Below are positions 9,101 through 16,270 of a stretch of DNA of 34,075 nucleotides, in pieces. Positions within the stretch are counted from its first letter, which is position 1. Each line of letters opens with the position of its first letter. Position numbers and translations under genes: made by a program. Source of the DNA: a virus; IMG/VR virus record IMGVR_UViG_3300005264_001333, positions 1 to 34,075 of that record; one strand, 5' to 3'. Under the pieces are notes generated by a model. It was given only the letters and a program-made list of their open reading frames with translations, was not told the origin of the DNA and searched no databases.

Positions 9101-9413
9101 AAATTGCAGGTATAGATGGTTTGGAATTTACACATTTCACAGCATAAGTAAACCGGATATCATCTTCAGACAGCCCTGCTCTTGGTAATAATTCATCCCG
9201 TAAAAACATCGCACCGGGGTTTGTATAAATATCCCCTACATCATCTTCAGGAATACTCGGAGAGGTATCCACCAACATCAAAGGTTTGTAATCACCTACC
9301 CCTTCTGTACAAATATTTAATGTCTTTTTTGAACACTGACAGCGGGAACACTCAGGATTATAAACAGGGTCTGCTATTATTATATCTTTCAAAGTTTTTT
9401 TAACTTTCGGCAT
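6108..9413 (-). CDS. Family A DNA polymerase with UDG-like domain and intein
   Basis: Replicative polymerase precursor of 1101 residues, 824 after intein removal. Residues 1-195 form a family-4-UDG-like domain with the four Fe-S-type cysteines (C22, C25, C94, C107) but altered catalytic motifs. The 3'-5' exonuclease follows: SYDIET (D241, E243), NMAFEARV (Glu303 where Asp is usual), WDTMIGAQML and YGGLD (Y378, D382). The polymerase core has motif A ADLKSAEL (D858), motif B KRVNFGLVYG (K912, F916, Y920) and motif C VHDC (D1036), where the usual HDE is HDC. An intein interrupts the TGRLS/S motif. No 5' nuclease domain is present; a separate gene upstream supplies it. Start ATG with GAGGGG ahead. 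UDG-polymerase fusions are, from memory, known in SPO1-like phages. Confidence 0.93.
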   Translation of the reverse strand: MPKVKKTLKDIIIADPVYNPECSRCQCSKKTLNICTEGVGDYKPLMLVDTSPSIPEDDVGDIYTNPGAMFLRDELLPRAGLSEDDIRFTYAVKCVNSKPSIPAILQCYSYLEAEVKKHKPKVIGVMGNVALASVLWFAYKKADKKDAKVSGIMKWRGKAIWHREFNCWVIPMTSPTFLWNKDLNGLTYDTEKAISDLELMNEYCNNDYPVAPYPKNTVISTPKQALAVIRKCEEAGVFSYDIETGGKGEERKYIIGCSFAVSETQGWYMHIDTLMEDPVVFHQYIKLLRNPKHLKIMHNMAFEARVHSGESWSIYTRNCWDTMIGAQMLDENFPCNLKDLSWVFTSYGGYDFELDLYKKAHKIKEDYSEIPFELISKYGGLDATSTFTLYVQQKKKLRTAGLLPLFSKITMPARAVASRAEVNGFRVDREWVEYLIDTGDAVKHKLEESIYGCAGRKFNINSGTQLQAVLFKDLKLKPLRKTKTGYSVDAKSIDYCAEQKNGEVAQYLSDYSYLKTMIGTHAKQAITFSGLDGRVHTNFNFTGTVTGRLSCLAKGTLIVTNKGCIPIEDVKAGMLTISHKGVVRRIDQLIDQGVRPVYKLTIGRDRDIFCTTDHKFYTPDGWVEAKDVRELYYVNIKDAYERCRISGKCSENVCWDGLKTNCNSNCKGIGHNSAECERGFTESINEGSVSSRKSNKVFSIQDCWEKLYDRAKRRRPSQLEGSTSRWLWLFSFKCRWQTLFLSQDNNGTNVRHTPGRFRQFISGASYRWQSFKQSKGQFGTMHKSRAYQVTPQVERVKAFTFVGEIQVFDLTVDVDESFVANGFLVHNCSKPSLQNVPNDGFLRSMYIASEGRQLLEADLKSAELVYLAVVSGEEFFLRAFREGRDLHADTYNLVMGLPEDNKPTKAERLIAKRVNFGLVYGISAVGLSKILGLPVEEIEDFMYRYFKMLPAVASYLDWSDKFVIEHGYVMSLFNRKRHLPDAQRDDEYAVARACRQGKNAPIQSGASDYTQNGIVRVDRAMRKMKADSDIVHTVHDCVIIDAVEPEIDDLKDMVTIAFETPLKILPVRMRVEIETMTRWGSGNDSRVKKIFESVGYKVGGR
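6933..7763 (-). other. Intein in polymerase (277 residues) with out-of-frame HNH gene inside
   Basis: Protein-splicing element at polymerase residues 551-827. It begins CLAKGTLIVTNKGCIPIEDV (block A, Cys1), has block B DIFCTTDHKFYT (TxxH), and ends with VFDLTVDVDESF and FLVHN followed by Cys+1 (blocks F and G, terminal His-Asn). Splicing would rejoin TGRLS to CSKPSLQNVPN, the highly conserved motif upstream of polymerase motif A, a typical intein site. The linker between blocks B and F (about 150 residues, rich in Ser, Cys, Arg and Trp) resembles no nuclease in this frame. In another frame the same DNA encodes a complete HNH endonuclease. All splicing residues look intact. Confidence 0.92.
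6977..7516 (-). CDS. HNH homing endonuclease nested in intein in another frame
   Basis: A 179-residue endonuclease starting MSISKMHMNDVEF. An N-terminal HTH-like region (VTQIAKALDTTVQNVRGALQ) is followed by the motif GEDHPNWKGVRPDGYGYLVL and a textbook HNH_3 core: YHRIIMAQMLG, LVVHHIDGNPLNNQRDNL and a distal GHTKLHRK. AGGGAG seven bases before ATG is a strong ribosome site, so it is probably translated on its own rather than as part of the intein. An in-frame ATG at 7597 exists but has no better support. The gene lies wholly within the intein-coding DNA, offset by one base, and its last 18 or so codons overlap intein block F. Its likely target is the intein-less polymerase allele, which is inference. 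Confidence 0.88.
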   Translation of the reverse strand: MSISKMHMNDVEFLENVRKMYVGTVSKPTVTQIAKALDTTVQNVRGALQKVLTKEVYQAEKAIRYSRSKIAGKNYMTGRKGEDHPNWKGVRPDGYGYLVLNVDGKPYFYHRIIMAQMLGIHPADLDSSLVVHHIDGNPLNNQRDNLVLCTKAGHTKLHRKWKGLRHSPLWEKYKSSISL

Positions 9414-9660
9414 CCAGCCCCTCTTTTAAAGTTTCCAACCAAACATCCCCATATTGTTTAGTATATTGCTGAACTAATGATAAAGTTAAACTAATAGCAT
9501 CTTCAATAGAACTATTTGCAATCCCTTTATAATGCTCACCATCTTTTGATAACTGAACAAGTACAAAAGGTTGTTCTGGATTTTGAACTAAAGTCATTAT
9601 AGCATCTTTAATAATTGTACCAGCTTCATCATATAATGCACTCAACTCGAAATTAAACAT
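9400..9660 (-). CDS. Small protein of unknown function
   Basis: Function not recognised. This is an 86-residue acidic protein, mixed strand and helix (PFVLVQLSKDGEHYKGIANS, then a long helix IEDAISLTLSLVQQYTKQYG). It is placed between the 5'-3' exonuclease and the polymerase and overlaps the polymerase start by 14 bases, so it is co-translated with replication genes. No motif or membrane segment is seen. Confidence 0.6.
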   Translation of the reverse strand: MFNFELSALYDEAGTIIKDAIMTLVQNPEQPFVLVQLSKDGEHYKGIANSSIEDAISLTLSLVQQYTKQYGDVWLETLKEGLDAES

Positions 9661-9678
9661 TTTGACCCCTTCAATAGA

Positions 9679-10560
9679 TTATACAAGATTACTCGCACTT
9701 AATTTACTAAAAAAATAAGTCAATGACTGTATTCCGTACAATTTTATAAACTCTAAAATCTTAGCATCATTTTGCTCTGTTGTTTTCACAACCAATTTTT
9801 CAATAGGTAAACTATCAACATCTAAATAAATCAAATCTAAATTCCGCTCAACAATCCACCAATTCTTTTTAGTTTTTTCAGCCCATACAGGGTAATGAAT
9901 TTCTAACCACGGTATAATATCCTCCTCAGATTTTACCTCCGGAGAATTACACATCTCAAGAGCAATCGCTTTCCTAAATAATGGTACCCCTGAAATACTA
10001 TCAGAAGCATCCCCCGTTAAAATCATATTCAAAGTTAAACGACTGTTGTCAAACCCTAATTTTTTATTGATATCTATGAAGGTATGTACTCGATTATCAT
10101 ACCAGACATCTGTGGTATCATTTAAAAGCACCTGCCAATCATGGTCTTTACTGACCAGCAATACCAAGTCATCTTGATACAAATCAGCATAGTATTTGGC
10201 AAGATCATCTGCTTCATACTCATCTAAGGTACATTGGTCACATTGCAAATAATTGATAAGCTCACGGGTATTATCCAGACTCCTCCCAAAATTAGGGTCA
10301 GGCGCATACTTCTTCCGCTTGGCTTTATAAATAGGATAGTCACGTTTACGCCATGAATTCATACCCTCCCATAAAAACTTTATATCAGCATGTGGATATC
10401 GCTTTTTAAAATCCACATAGGTACGTAACACACCATATACCATACCGGTAGGGATACCTTGATGGGATAATGTTTTCATACCATGATAGCTCATATACGC
10501 CAAGTTCATGGTGTCAATGAGAATATGTTGGTATACCTTAATGTCCTTCAGCGATCCCAA
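9679..10560 (-). CDS. 5'-3' exonuclease / flap endonuclease
   Basis: PIN-like flap endonuclease that removes RNA primers and 5' flaps, the activity carried by the N-terminus of bacterial Pol I and absent from this phage's polymerase. Metal-binding acidic motifs are visible in order: ILIDTMNLAY, LWEGMNSWRK with a basic KAKRKK arch, DEYEADDLAKYYAD, LVSKDHDWQVLL, and TGDASDSISGVP, the counterpart of 'GDsSDNipGvpGiG'. The length (293) is normal for T5/T7-like exonucleases. The start is TTG inside the upstream gene, with GGGAG four bases ahead. No later ATG precedes the first catalytic Asp except within its own motif, so TTG is preferred. Confidence 0.88.
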   Translation of the reverse strand: MGSLKDIKVYQHILIDTMNLAYMSYHGMKTLSHQGIPTGMVYGVLRTYVDFKKRYPHADIKFLWEGMNSWRKRDYPIYKAKRKKYAPDPNFGRSLDNTRELINYLQCDQCTLDEYEADDLAKYYADLYQDDLVLLVSKDHDWQVLLNDTTDVWYDNRVHTFIDINKKLGFDNSRLTLNMILTGDASDSISGVPLFRKAIALEMCNSPEVKSEEDIIPWLEIHYPVWAEKTKKNWWIVERNLDLIYLDVDSLPIEKLVVKTTEQNDAKILEFIKLYGIQSLTYFFSKLSASNLV

Positions 10561-10775
10561 TCTTCTCCCCCATTCTCAATTTTATATTGAATATCTTTAA
10601 ATTTACTCATTTGCGAGCCGGTCAATGTTCGTCCAATCTGTACCTGCTGATGAATACTGGTTAAAAAATCACACTCCCACGCATTCAAATCAAAACAATT
10701 ATCAATACTATCAAGTATATCGGACTCCAAATCATGGAGCTTCTGTAATTTCTCAATATGGGATTCTAAACTCAT
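10548..10775 (-). CDS. Small helical protein, unknown
   Basis: A 75-residue acidic, mostly helical protein (HIEKLQKLHDLESDILDSID, then QQVQIGRTLTGSQMSKF). Function is not recognised. It overlaps the helicase stop by four bases (ATGA) and the exonuclease start at the other end, so it is embedded in the replication operon. Short helical genes of this kind occur next to phage helicases as accessory factors, but nothing here proves it. Confidence 0.55.
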   Translation of the reverse strand: MSLESHIEKLQKLHDLESDILDSIDNCFDLNAWECDFLTSIHQQVQIGRTLTGSQMSKFKDIQYKIENGGEDWDR

Positions 10776-12334
10776 TTTATAGCCTCTTTAATATAATCCG
10801 GAATGAATCGCTTTGCCTGATGATAAAAATACCCGAAACCTGAATCTAAAATATATGTAACTGCCTTATCTTCATCACTGCGCACCGACCGCCCTAAAGC
10901 CTGTACAAACATCAATGCTGTTGTATAAATATACCAATCCGGATCTATTTCCATTTTCCGCTTCACCCGCTTATCCCCTAAACTCGGATAGGGCACTTTG
11001 AAAAATATCTGAATCTGTGATAATTCCCCCTTTAAATCCAGCCCTTCTCGTAACCCACTGGCAACAATAATACTTCCGGGTTTATCCTTATGAACTTCCA
11101 GCATTGCCATCGGAGTATCGTAATCCTTATTGAAAGTTAACCGATCTGAGTCCACATGCTCCTGAATGTACTGTGCTATTTTCTCACTATGGGTCTGGAC
11201 TATCCCTTTCTTATCTGGAAACTTATTCATAATTTCAATAAGGCTATTCACAGCTTTAGGTAATGTTGCATTGATATTATTGTACCCCATCTTCCCGGCA
11301 TACTTTTTAATGATAGGTCGGTTCTCTACCGGAAAAGTATTCGGCATATCTACCATGGCCACATCTGATGGAGACAATCCTATTGATTTACAGAATATCT
11401 CTTTATCCAGAACGGAACCCGACATCATTAAAATCCGCTCTCCATATGGAAACAATTTCTCAGTTATAAACGTACCCACATTTATAGGTCTGAAAGTAAC
11501 CGTCTGATGCTTAGAATGCCGTACATAATCATAGACATACTCTCCACCCGCATCTCGCTCTCGATCTCGAACATATTTATCCAACTTTGTAGACAACTTT
11601 GTAGCATCCTGTAATTCTCGAATCTCTGTAGAGGTTATCCCATCAGCTTCTTTTAAGGATTCCAATTTCTGTATTCGAGCATTCGTAGCCTGTAATTCAA
11701 CTTTAAGATAAGCATCATATTCCCTGATAGAATGATACTCTGGAATTACCAATTCAGGTCTATTCCGATTAGTGATAGTAAAACTCATGAACTCCAAGAA
11801 TTTATTCTCAATATCATGACACTCATCTACAATCAGAATGGATCTACCGGCATACGGCTTTCCCATATTCTGATAATAAAACGAATCAAAATTATGTACC
11901 GTAACCGGAGCATGATCTGCAAGTTGTCTGGCACTGCGGTACGGGCATCTGTGAGACTTCAGTTCATCCGGAGTTAATTTCCTCCGCTGGCAGACACCAT
12001 CTGCACAGGTATTTGCCATCTCATCCAATTCACACGAATAAGCTGACCGCCCCATCATTATGAACATATCCTGCTTGAAATCCTTCTTATACTGATTCTG
12101 GAGTAGTTTCTGAACAGTGAGTATATGCGCACTCTGAGTCTGGAAAGCAAACGCCCCCGCAATAAACGATTTACCACTACCTACAGGCCCATTCAGAATA
12201 ACATATTGATATCCCTGCTCGTAACAACTTTCGATTTCTTCGATGGCTTCTCGCTGTCCGACTCTAAAAGTAGGTGCAGGGAAGAAGTCCGTTGCAACTC
12301 CTGTAGTGCCAAAAATGTTTTCTTTTTCAACCAT
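10772..12334 (-). CDS. Superfamily 2 helicase, DinG/XPD-like with Fe-S cysteines
   Basis: ATP-dependent DNA helicase. Walker A is GPVGSGKS (49-56), Walker B is LIVDECHD (DECH at 170-173) and motif VI is QALGRSVRSDED (478 on). Between Walker A and B are four cysteines (C101, C110, C115, C130) spaced like the 4Fe-4S ligands of XPD/DinG helicases. Motif V-like GLREGLDLKGE is also present. It probably unwinds forks, D-loops or R-loops with 5'-3' polarity, by family precedent. The start codon lies within the end of the upstream homing endonuclease gene (8-base overlap), with AGGA nine bases ahead. The length of 520 is slightly short for DinG but usual for phage members. Confidence 0.85.
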   Translation of the reverse strand: MVEKENIFGTTGVATDFFPAPTFRVGQREAIEEIESCYEQGYQYVILNGPVGSGKSFIAGAFAFQTQSAHILTVQKLLQNQYKKDFKQDMFIMMGRSAYSCELDEMANTCADGVCQRRKLTPDELKSHRCPYRSARQLADHAPVTVHNFDSFYYQNMGKPYAGRSILIVDECHDIENKFLEFMSFTITNRNRPELVIPEYHSIREYDAYLKVELQATNARIQKLESLKEADGITSTEIRELQDATKLSTKLDKYVRDRERDAGGEYVYDYVRHSKHQTVTFRPINVGTFITEKLFPYGERILMMSGSVLDKEIFCKSIGLSPSDVAMVDMPNTFPVENRPIIKKYAGKMGYNNINATLPKAVNSLIEIMNKFPDKKGIVQTHSEKIAQYIQEHVDSDRLTFNKDYDTPMAMLEVHKDKPGSIIVASGLREGLDLKGELSQIQIFFKVPYPSLGDKRVKRKMEIDPDWYIYTTALMFVQALGRSVRSDEDKAVTYILDSGFGYFYHQAKRFIPDYIKEAIK

Positions 12335-12848
12335 TTAATAACATCCTAAATTGTGTATTATTTGTATATTGATCAATATACTGGCATGCTTTACGGTACA
12401 TTAAATGTGCTTCAATAGCAGTAGCATAATAACCTAAATGTATGGCTCCAGTTTTCTTAATCCAAATATGACTTGACCACTTCTGACACCGTTCTACCCA
12501 ACACGTTCCAACTAAATGACCATCTCTATGACATTGTTTATTTTGAAGATTATTACGATACGTACCTAAACGGTAATTATCAATACAATTATTAAGCTTA
12601 ACACCATCTTTATGGTCAACAATTAAATCAGGTATTAAATCCTGTTTAAAATGTATAACCCAAAGAACACGATGATACAGCATATCCCGATGTCTCCATC
12701 TTAATTTACAATAACCATCGTGACAATTAGCAACATTTTTAATCACATGCCATTTATGGTCTCTCATATTTAATCGCTCAAGCTGACCTACAGCATTTAT
12801 ACGAAAATCATCTTTTATCTCATCATAACAAATTAACTTAGCTTTCAT
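12327..12848 (-). CDS. HNH-AP2 homing endonuclease
   Basis: Free-standing homing endonuclease. The HNH_3 core comes first (MLYHRVLWVIHF, LIVDHKDGVKLNNCIDNYRL, then YRNNLQNKQ) and an AP2-like DNA-binding segment follows (GTCWVERCQKWSSHIWI, GYYATAIEAHLMYRKACQ). This is the common order for phage HNH-AP2 proteins, the reverse of the gene at the left end. It sits between the HNH nuclease and the helicase, with a four-base ATGA overlap upstream and an eight-base overlap downstream. The insertion therefore preserves the operon and even supplies the helicase ribosome site. The first core His is present (VDH). Confidence 0.83.
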   Translation of the reverse strand: MKAKLICYDEIKDDFRINAVGQLERLNMRDHKWHVIKNVANCHDGYCKLRWRHRDMLYHRVLWVIHFKQDLIPDLIVDHKDGVKLNNCIDNYRLGTYRNNLQNKQCHRDGHLVGTCWVERCQKWSSHIWIKKTGAIHLGYYATAIEAHLMYRKACQYIDQYTNNTQFRMLLNG

Positions 12849-13207
12849 AATATCCCCATGTTATGAGATGTGGGCATTTTAGTAATACCCACCTCAAGTT
12901 TTTTTTGCATTAAAAGAAATTCTTCTAATGCAAAAAATGTTTTCGGGCCTATCAACAGCTGTTCCATCTGCTTCCGGAACTTTGAATTCGTTTGTACCAT
13001 CTGATGATGTTTCGCACAAAGATACACGCCATTCTCAATAACTAGTCGTAATATCTTATCACCACGATTCCAAACATGGTGCGCACCACAACCCCAATGA
13101 CTACTGCAATTCAGCCAAGCGCAATGCCCTGAATATTTTGCCTTTACTGCTGAACTCCACTCTGTATCATCTTTTGCAAAGTGAAGCTTTACTGTACCGT
13201 CAGACAT
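12845..13207 (-). CDS. HNH nuclease (recombination-type)
   Basis: Compact zinc-bound HNH nuclease: CAWLNCSSHWGCGAHHVWN, then GVYLCAKHHQMVQ. This is the C..C...HH...CxxHH pattern of HNH/NinG-like enzymes, quite different from the HNH_3 homing type. Its neighbour is SbcC (19-base overlap), so a role in recombination or joint-molecule processing is plausible. A cargo-like or restriction-type nuclease cannot be excluded. The C-terminal third is helical (TKFFALEEFLLMQKK-like) with no known motif. Confidence 0.7.
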   Translation of the reverse strand: MSDGTVKLHFAKDDTEWSSAVKAKYSGHCAWLNCSSHWGCGAHHVWNRGDKILRLVIENGVYLCAKHHQMVQTNSKFRKQMEQLLIGPKTFFALEEFLLMQKKLEVGITKMPTSHNMGIL

Positions 13208-15174
13208 GAAACCTCATTTTCCTTCGTAACAACCAGTGAGCGATCAAATATGTCATTCATCTGTGTATGACTCACAATAATCACCTGTGGGAAAACTTTC
13301 CGTAAAATCTTACTGACTACTCTCACCATATCAATTTGTTTCTGCGGAGACAAATTCCCCATAATTTCATCAAGTACTACAAAATTGATAGGGGTATTTA
13401 CTGCCTTCTCAATCAACCGTGTAAGTGCAACTCGCACACTGACAAAAAACATGACCTTCTCCCCCTTCGAAAGTAAGCCCCATCTACGAGTACCCTTACT
13501 ATCTGACAGCACAAATTCCAATCCCGGTTTAGCCCCGGTGGTTTCTACAACTGCAATAATCCCATTATCAAATTCCTGATACACTGCAGTTGCAAATATC
13601 CCGAGTTTATCGGTCATACCTCGCAATAATTCCAAAGGAATTCCATACCTATGAAATGCTTTAACAAGTAATGCGTATGCAGATTCTAAATCTAAACTTA
13701 TAGCAATCTGCTCAACCAACTGTTTTCGTTTCTTCATATCTGCGGTATGCTTAATCAAATTCTTCTTGTTAATCTTGATAGTTGCTTCGTACTGACCACT
13801 TTCCCGCTGTAAAGCATCTATCGTACCTGACAACTCTTGTATCTTTGTCGATACTTCTCCTGCATCATCTGCAATATTTCGAGTAACTTGCACATACTCA
13901 TCATCGGCTTTCTTTTTCTTATTCTTAAAAATCGTCAGCTGTCGAGTAGCCTCCACAACCTGTGACCGCTGAGTATCCACAATCTGCTGATTATCTCTCA
14001 GGTCACTTTTATATCGTGTAATTATTTGCTCTAAAGCCACTAACGCCTTCCGACTATCTTTATTAACCTGATACTTTTCTCGACTCTTTTCCAAATCAGA
14101 TTCCAACTGAATGATATCCTTATGCCAAACAGCTATAACATCTTCTGTTAACTCACTCCCGCACAATGGACAACCCGCACTCACATCTGTAGATACACCA
14201 GTTTGCTTCAATTTGAGGACTGTTTTTTTCTGTGTACCCGCCTGTTGCATAGCTTCAGATGCCTTCAATAATGCCTCACCATCGTAATCTGTCAAAGCCA
14301 ATGTTTTAGCTTTAATATCTTCAATAATTTCAGCTATGAGATCTACCGTTTCAGTTATCTGCGCCTCCCGAGTATCAATCTTATCCTGTAAATCTACCAT
14401 CTCGCCTTGAAATTCAACCTGTGATTGCTCCAAAGTTTGTCGCCGTTGTACAGCTAATTTAAACGTCTCTTCCTTCTGCAATAAATCCTGTTTTTGAACA
14501 CGTACTTTTGACAACTTATCAAAAGCTTTCTGTAACCCCTCTTCAGCCACATCAATTGCAGTCTGATATTCTTTAGGATCACCAAGCACGGTATCAATTG
14601 CTTCAAGCGCACTCTGATTATTACCCATTATCCTATCATTTTCTTTACGCTCTGCAGATGCACCACTATAAAAATCCTTATAAATTGAAACCTCTGCAAG
14701 CTTCTGTAAAGTTTCTAAACGATCAGCTGGCCCAACATTGATAAGACTATCTGACTTCTTATCATCCCCTAAACCAAAGAAAGCAGTCAGCATAAATAAT
14801 TCGGGTGTCATACGTATAACATTTTGAATTGCGTCCGTAGCAGATGCACCACTTCCAACAAGCTCTCCATTTAAAGTAACTTTAGTGTACCCCTTCCCTG
14901 CCTTCTTCTGCCCCCGCTCAACTATAAAAATATCCCCTTTATTTGGAATATCTCGATGCTCCAAAATAACTGTATGTGTACCATCCCCGGTTAACCGAGA
15001 TAACTCACTTAATGTACCACGCCCTATCCCATAATACGCATACGGTAAAGCCTCTAAAAATGCAGATTTACCACAACCATTATCACCTACCACTGCTATA
15101 GTAACTGCCCCTTCCAGTGAAACGACTACATCATCATACGACAGAAAATTATGTAATATTATTTTAGTTAACAC
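13189..15174 (-). CDS. sbcC: SbcC/Rad50-like ATPase
   Basis: ATPase subunit of the SbcCD (Rad50-Mre11, T4 gp46-gp47) end-processing nuclease. It has Walker A VVGDNGCGKS (28-37), long coiled coils to both sides of a zinc hook AGCPLCGSEL (C335, C338), an ABC signature LLSKGEKVMFF and Walker B FVVLDEIMGNLS near residue 598. At 661 residues it is much shorter than bacterial SbcC (about 1000) and close to phage gp46. GTG start with GGGGG six bases ahead, overlapping the sbcD-like gene stop. Together with SbcD and RecA it would make 3' ends for recombination-dependent replication. Confidence 0.92.
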   Translation of the reverse strand: MLTKIILHNFLSYDDVVVSLEGAVTIAVVGDNGCGKSAFLEALPYAYYGIGRGTLSELSRLTGDGTHTVILEHRDIPNKGDIFIVERGQKKAGKGYTKVTLNGELVGSGASATDAIQNVIRMTPELFMLTAFFGLGDDKKSDSLINVGPADRLETLQKLAEVSIYKDFYSGASAERKENDRIMGNNQSALEAIDTVLGDPKEYQTAIDVAEEGLQKAFDKLSKVRVQKQDLLQKEETFKLAVQRRQTLEQSQVEFQGEMVDLQDKIDTREAQITETVDLIAEIIEDIKAKTLALTDYDGEALLKASEAMQQAGTQKKTVLKLKQTGVSTDVSAGCPLCGSELTEDVIAVWHKDIIQLESDLEKSREKYQVNKDSRKALVALEQIITRYKSDLRDNQQIVDTQRSQVVEATRQLTIFKNKKKKADDEYVQVTRNIADDAGEVSTKIQELSGTIDALQRESGQYEATIKINKKNLIKHTADMKKRKQLVEQIAISLDLESAYALLVKAFHRYGIPLELLRGMTDKLGIFATAVYQEFDNGIIAVVETTGAKPGLEFVLSDSKGTRRWGLLSKGEKVMFFVSVRVALTRLIEKAVNTPINFVVLDEIMGNLSPQKQIDMVRVVSKILRKVFPQVIIVSHTQMNDIFDRSLVVTKENEVSCLTVQ

Positions 15175-16270
15175 TCACAACCCCCTCAATTATTGCAATG
15201 CCTTTCTTCTTTGCCAAAGCTTTTATTTTCTTCGGAGCATCTAGACTCTTTAAATAATTCGTAAGTAAATCTGCATAACTCAACCGCTCTACAGCATCCC
15301 CTGTATCCACAACCTTACCAGTTGTCAGCACAGCTACAGTTTCAAATCGGGAAACGTACCCCCACTTATTAAATGCTTTGCGAATCATGGCTTCATTAAC
15401 TTTCATCAAATCGTCTGTCTTAACAGTTATTTTAAGAATTGCTCCTTCCGCAATATCCTGTATGACACCATCACTCAAATCAATCTCAGGCTTCTCTACC
15501 AGATCAATAAGCAGATGCACCCACGGTGTAACAGCAGAACACACTTCATGAAATTCCCACGTAAGGTCAGCATTAACTGAAATATATCCCTTTACGTCAT
15601 CCACCTCACCGAAATTCGTCACAGTCAGTGATCCGGGATATACCACATGCTCCCCGTAAATCATGTGCTGATGGATATGCCCGAGTACCATAAGCTCACA
15701 GTTCGGAAACAATTGAAAATTGATATCAAGGGCATCCCCAGCCTCATAAAAAATATCATTGGTATATTTTATCCCCCTAATCTGACCATGCCCAATAATA
15801 AACTTAGCATCCGGATACCGTTCTGAAAAGAACGCACCTACACTACCGTGAGATTCTTTAATCTGATCCTGCTCATACAGCGGTAAATGTGGAAGGAAAT
15901 GTACCTTCACCCCATCGATAACCCGATCAAAGATACCTGAAATCACAGTCACATTCGGCAAATCTGCCTTTTCAATCATAGCTAAGTTAATCCAATCAAC
16001 CCCGCCATCATGATTACCCGGAATCTGAATCACTTCTATCCCGGCGTTTTTACAACGAGTCAGAAACGCAAACCAAATTGCAATTACCCATGAAGGAGGG
16101 TTACCCGTATTAAATACATCCCCTGCAACCACAATCGTCTGCTTTGTCTTAACAGCCACGGCCAAAACCTCATCAAGTACAAGATCTGTATCCGCAACCT
16201 GCATAGGGATACCATTATCTTTTTTACTGTCACTGGTCTTACCAAGATGTAAATCAGCAATTATTAGCAT
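15164..16270 (-). CDS. sbcD: SbcD/Mre11-like nuclease
   Basis: Calcineurin-type metallophosphatase nuclease. The metal-binding motifs appear in order: IADLHLGK, VVAGDVFNTG, IPGNHDGG, IIGHGQI and LGHIHQHM. The C-terminal 130 residues would be the capping domain that contacts SbcC. The length (368) is normal. The start ATG has GGAGG six bases ahead and overlaps the recA stop; the end overlaps sbcC. It acts with the SbcC-like ATPase to trim double-strand ends and hairpins. Confidence 0.92.
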   Translation of the reverse strand: MLIIADLHLGKTSDSKKDNGIPMQVADTDLVLDEVLAVAVKTKQTIVVAGDVFNTGNPPSWVIAIWFAFLTRCKNAGIEVIQIPGNHDGGVDWINLAMIEKADLPNVTVISGIFDRVIDGVKVHFLPHLPLYEQDQIKESHGSVGAFFSERYPDAKFIIGHGQIRGIKYTNDIFYEAGDALDINFQLFPNCELMVLGHIHQHMIYGEHVVYPGSLTVTNFGEVDDVKGYISVNADLTWEFHEVCSAVTPWVHLLIDLVEKPEIDLSDGVIQDIAEGAILKITVKTDDLMKVNEAMIRKAFNKWGYVSRFETVAVLTTGKVVDTGDAVERLSYADLLTNYLKSLDAPKKIKALAKKKGIAIIEGVVSVN

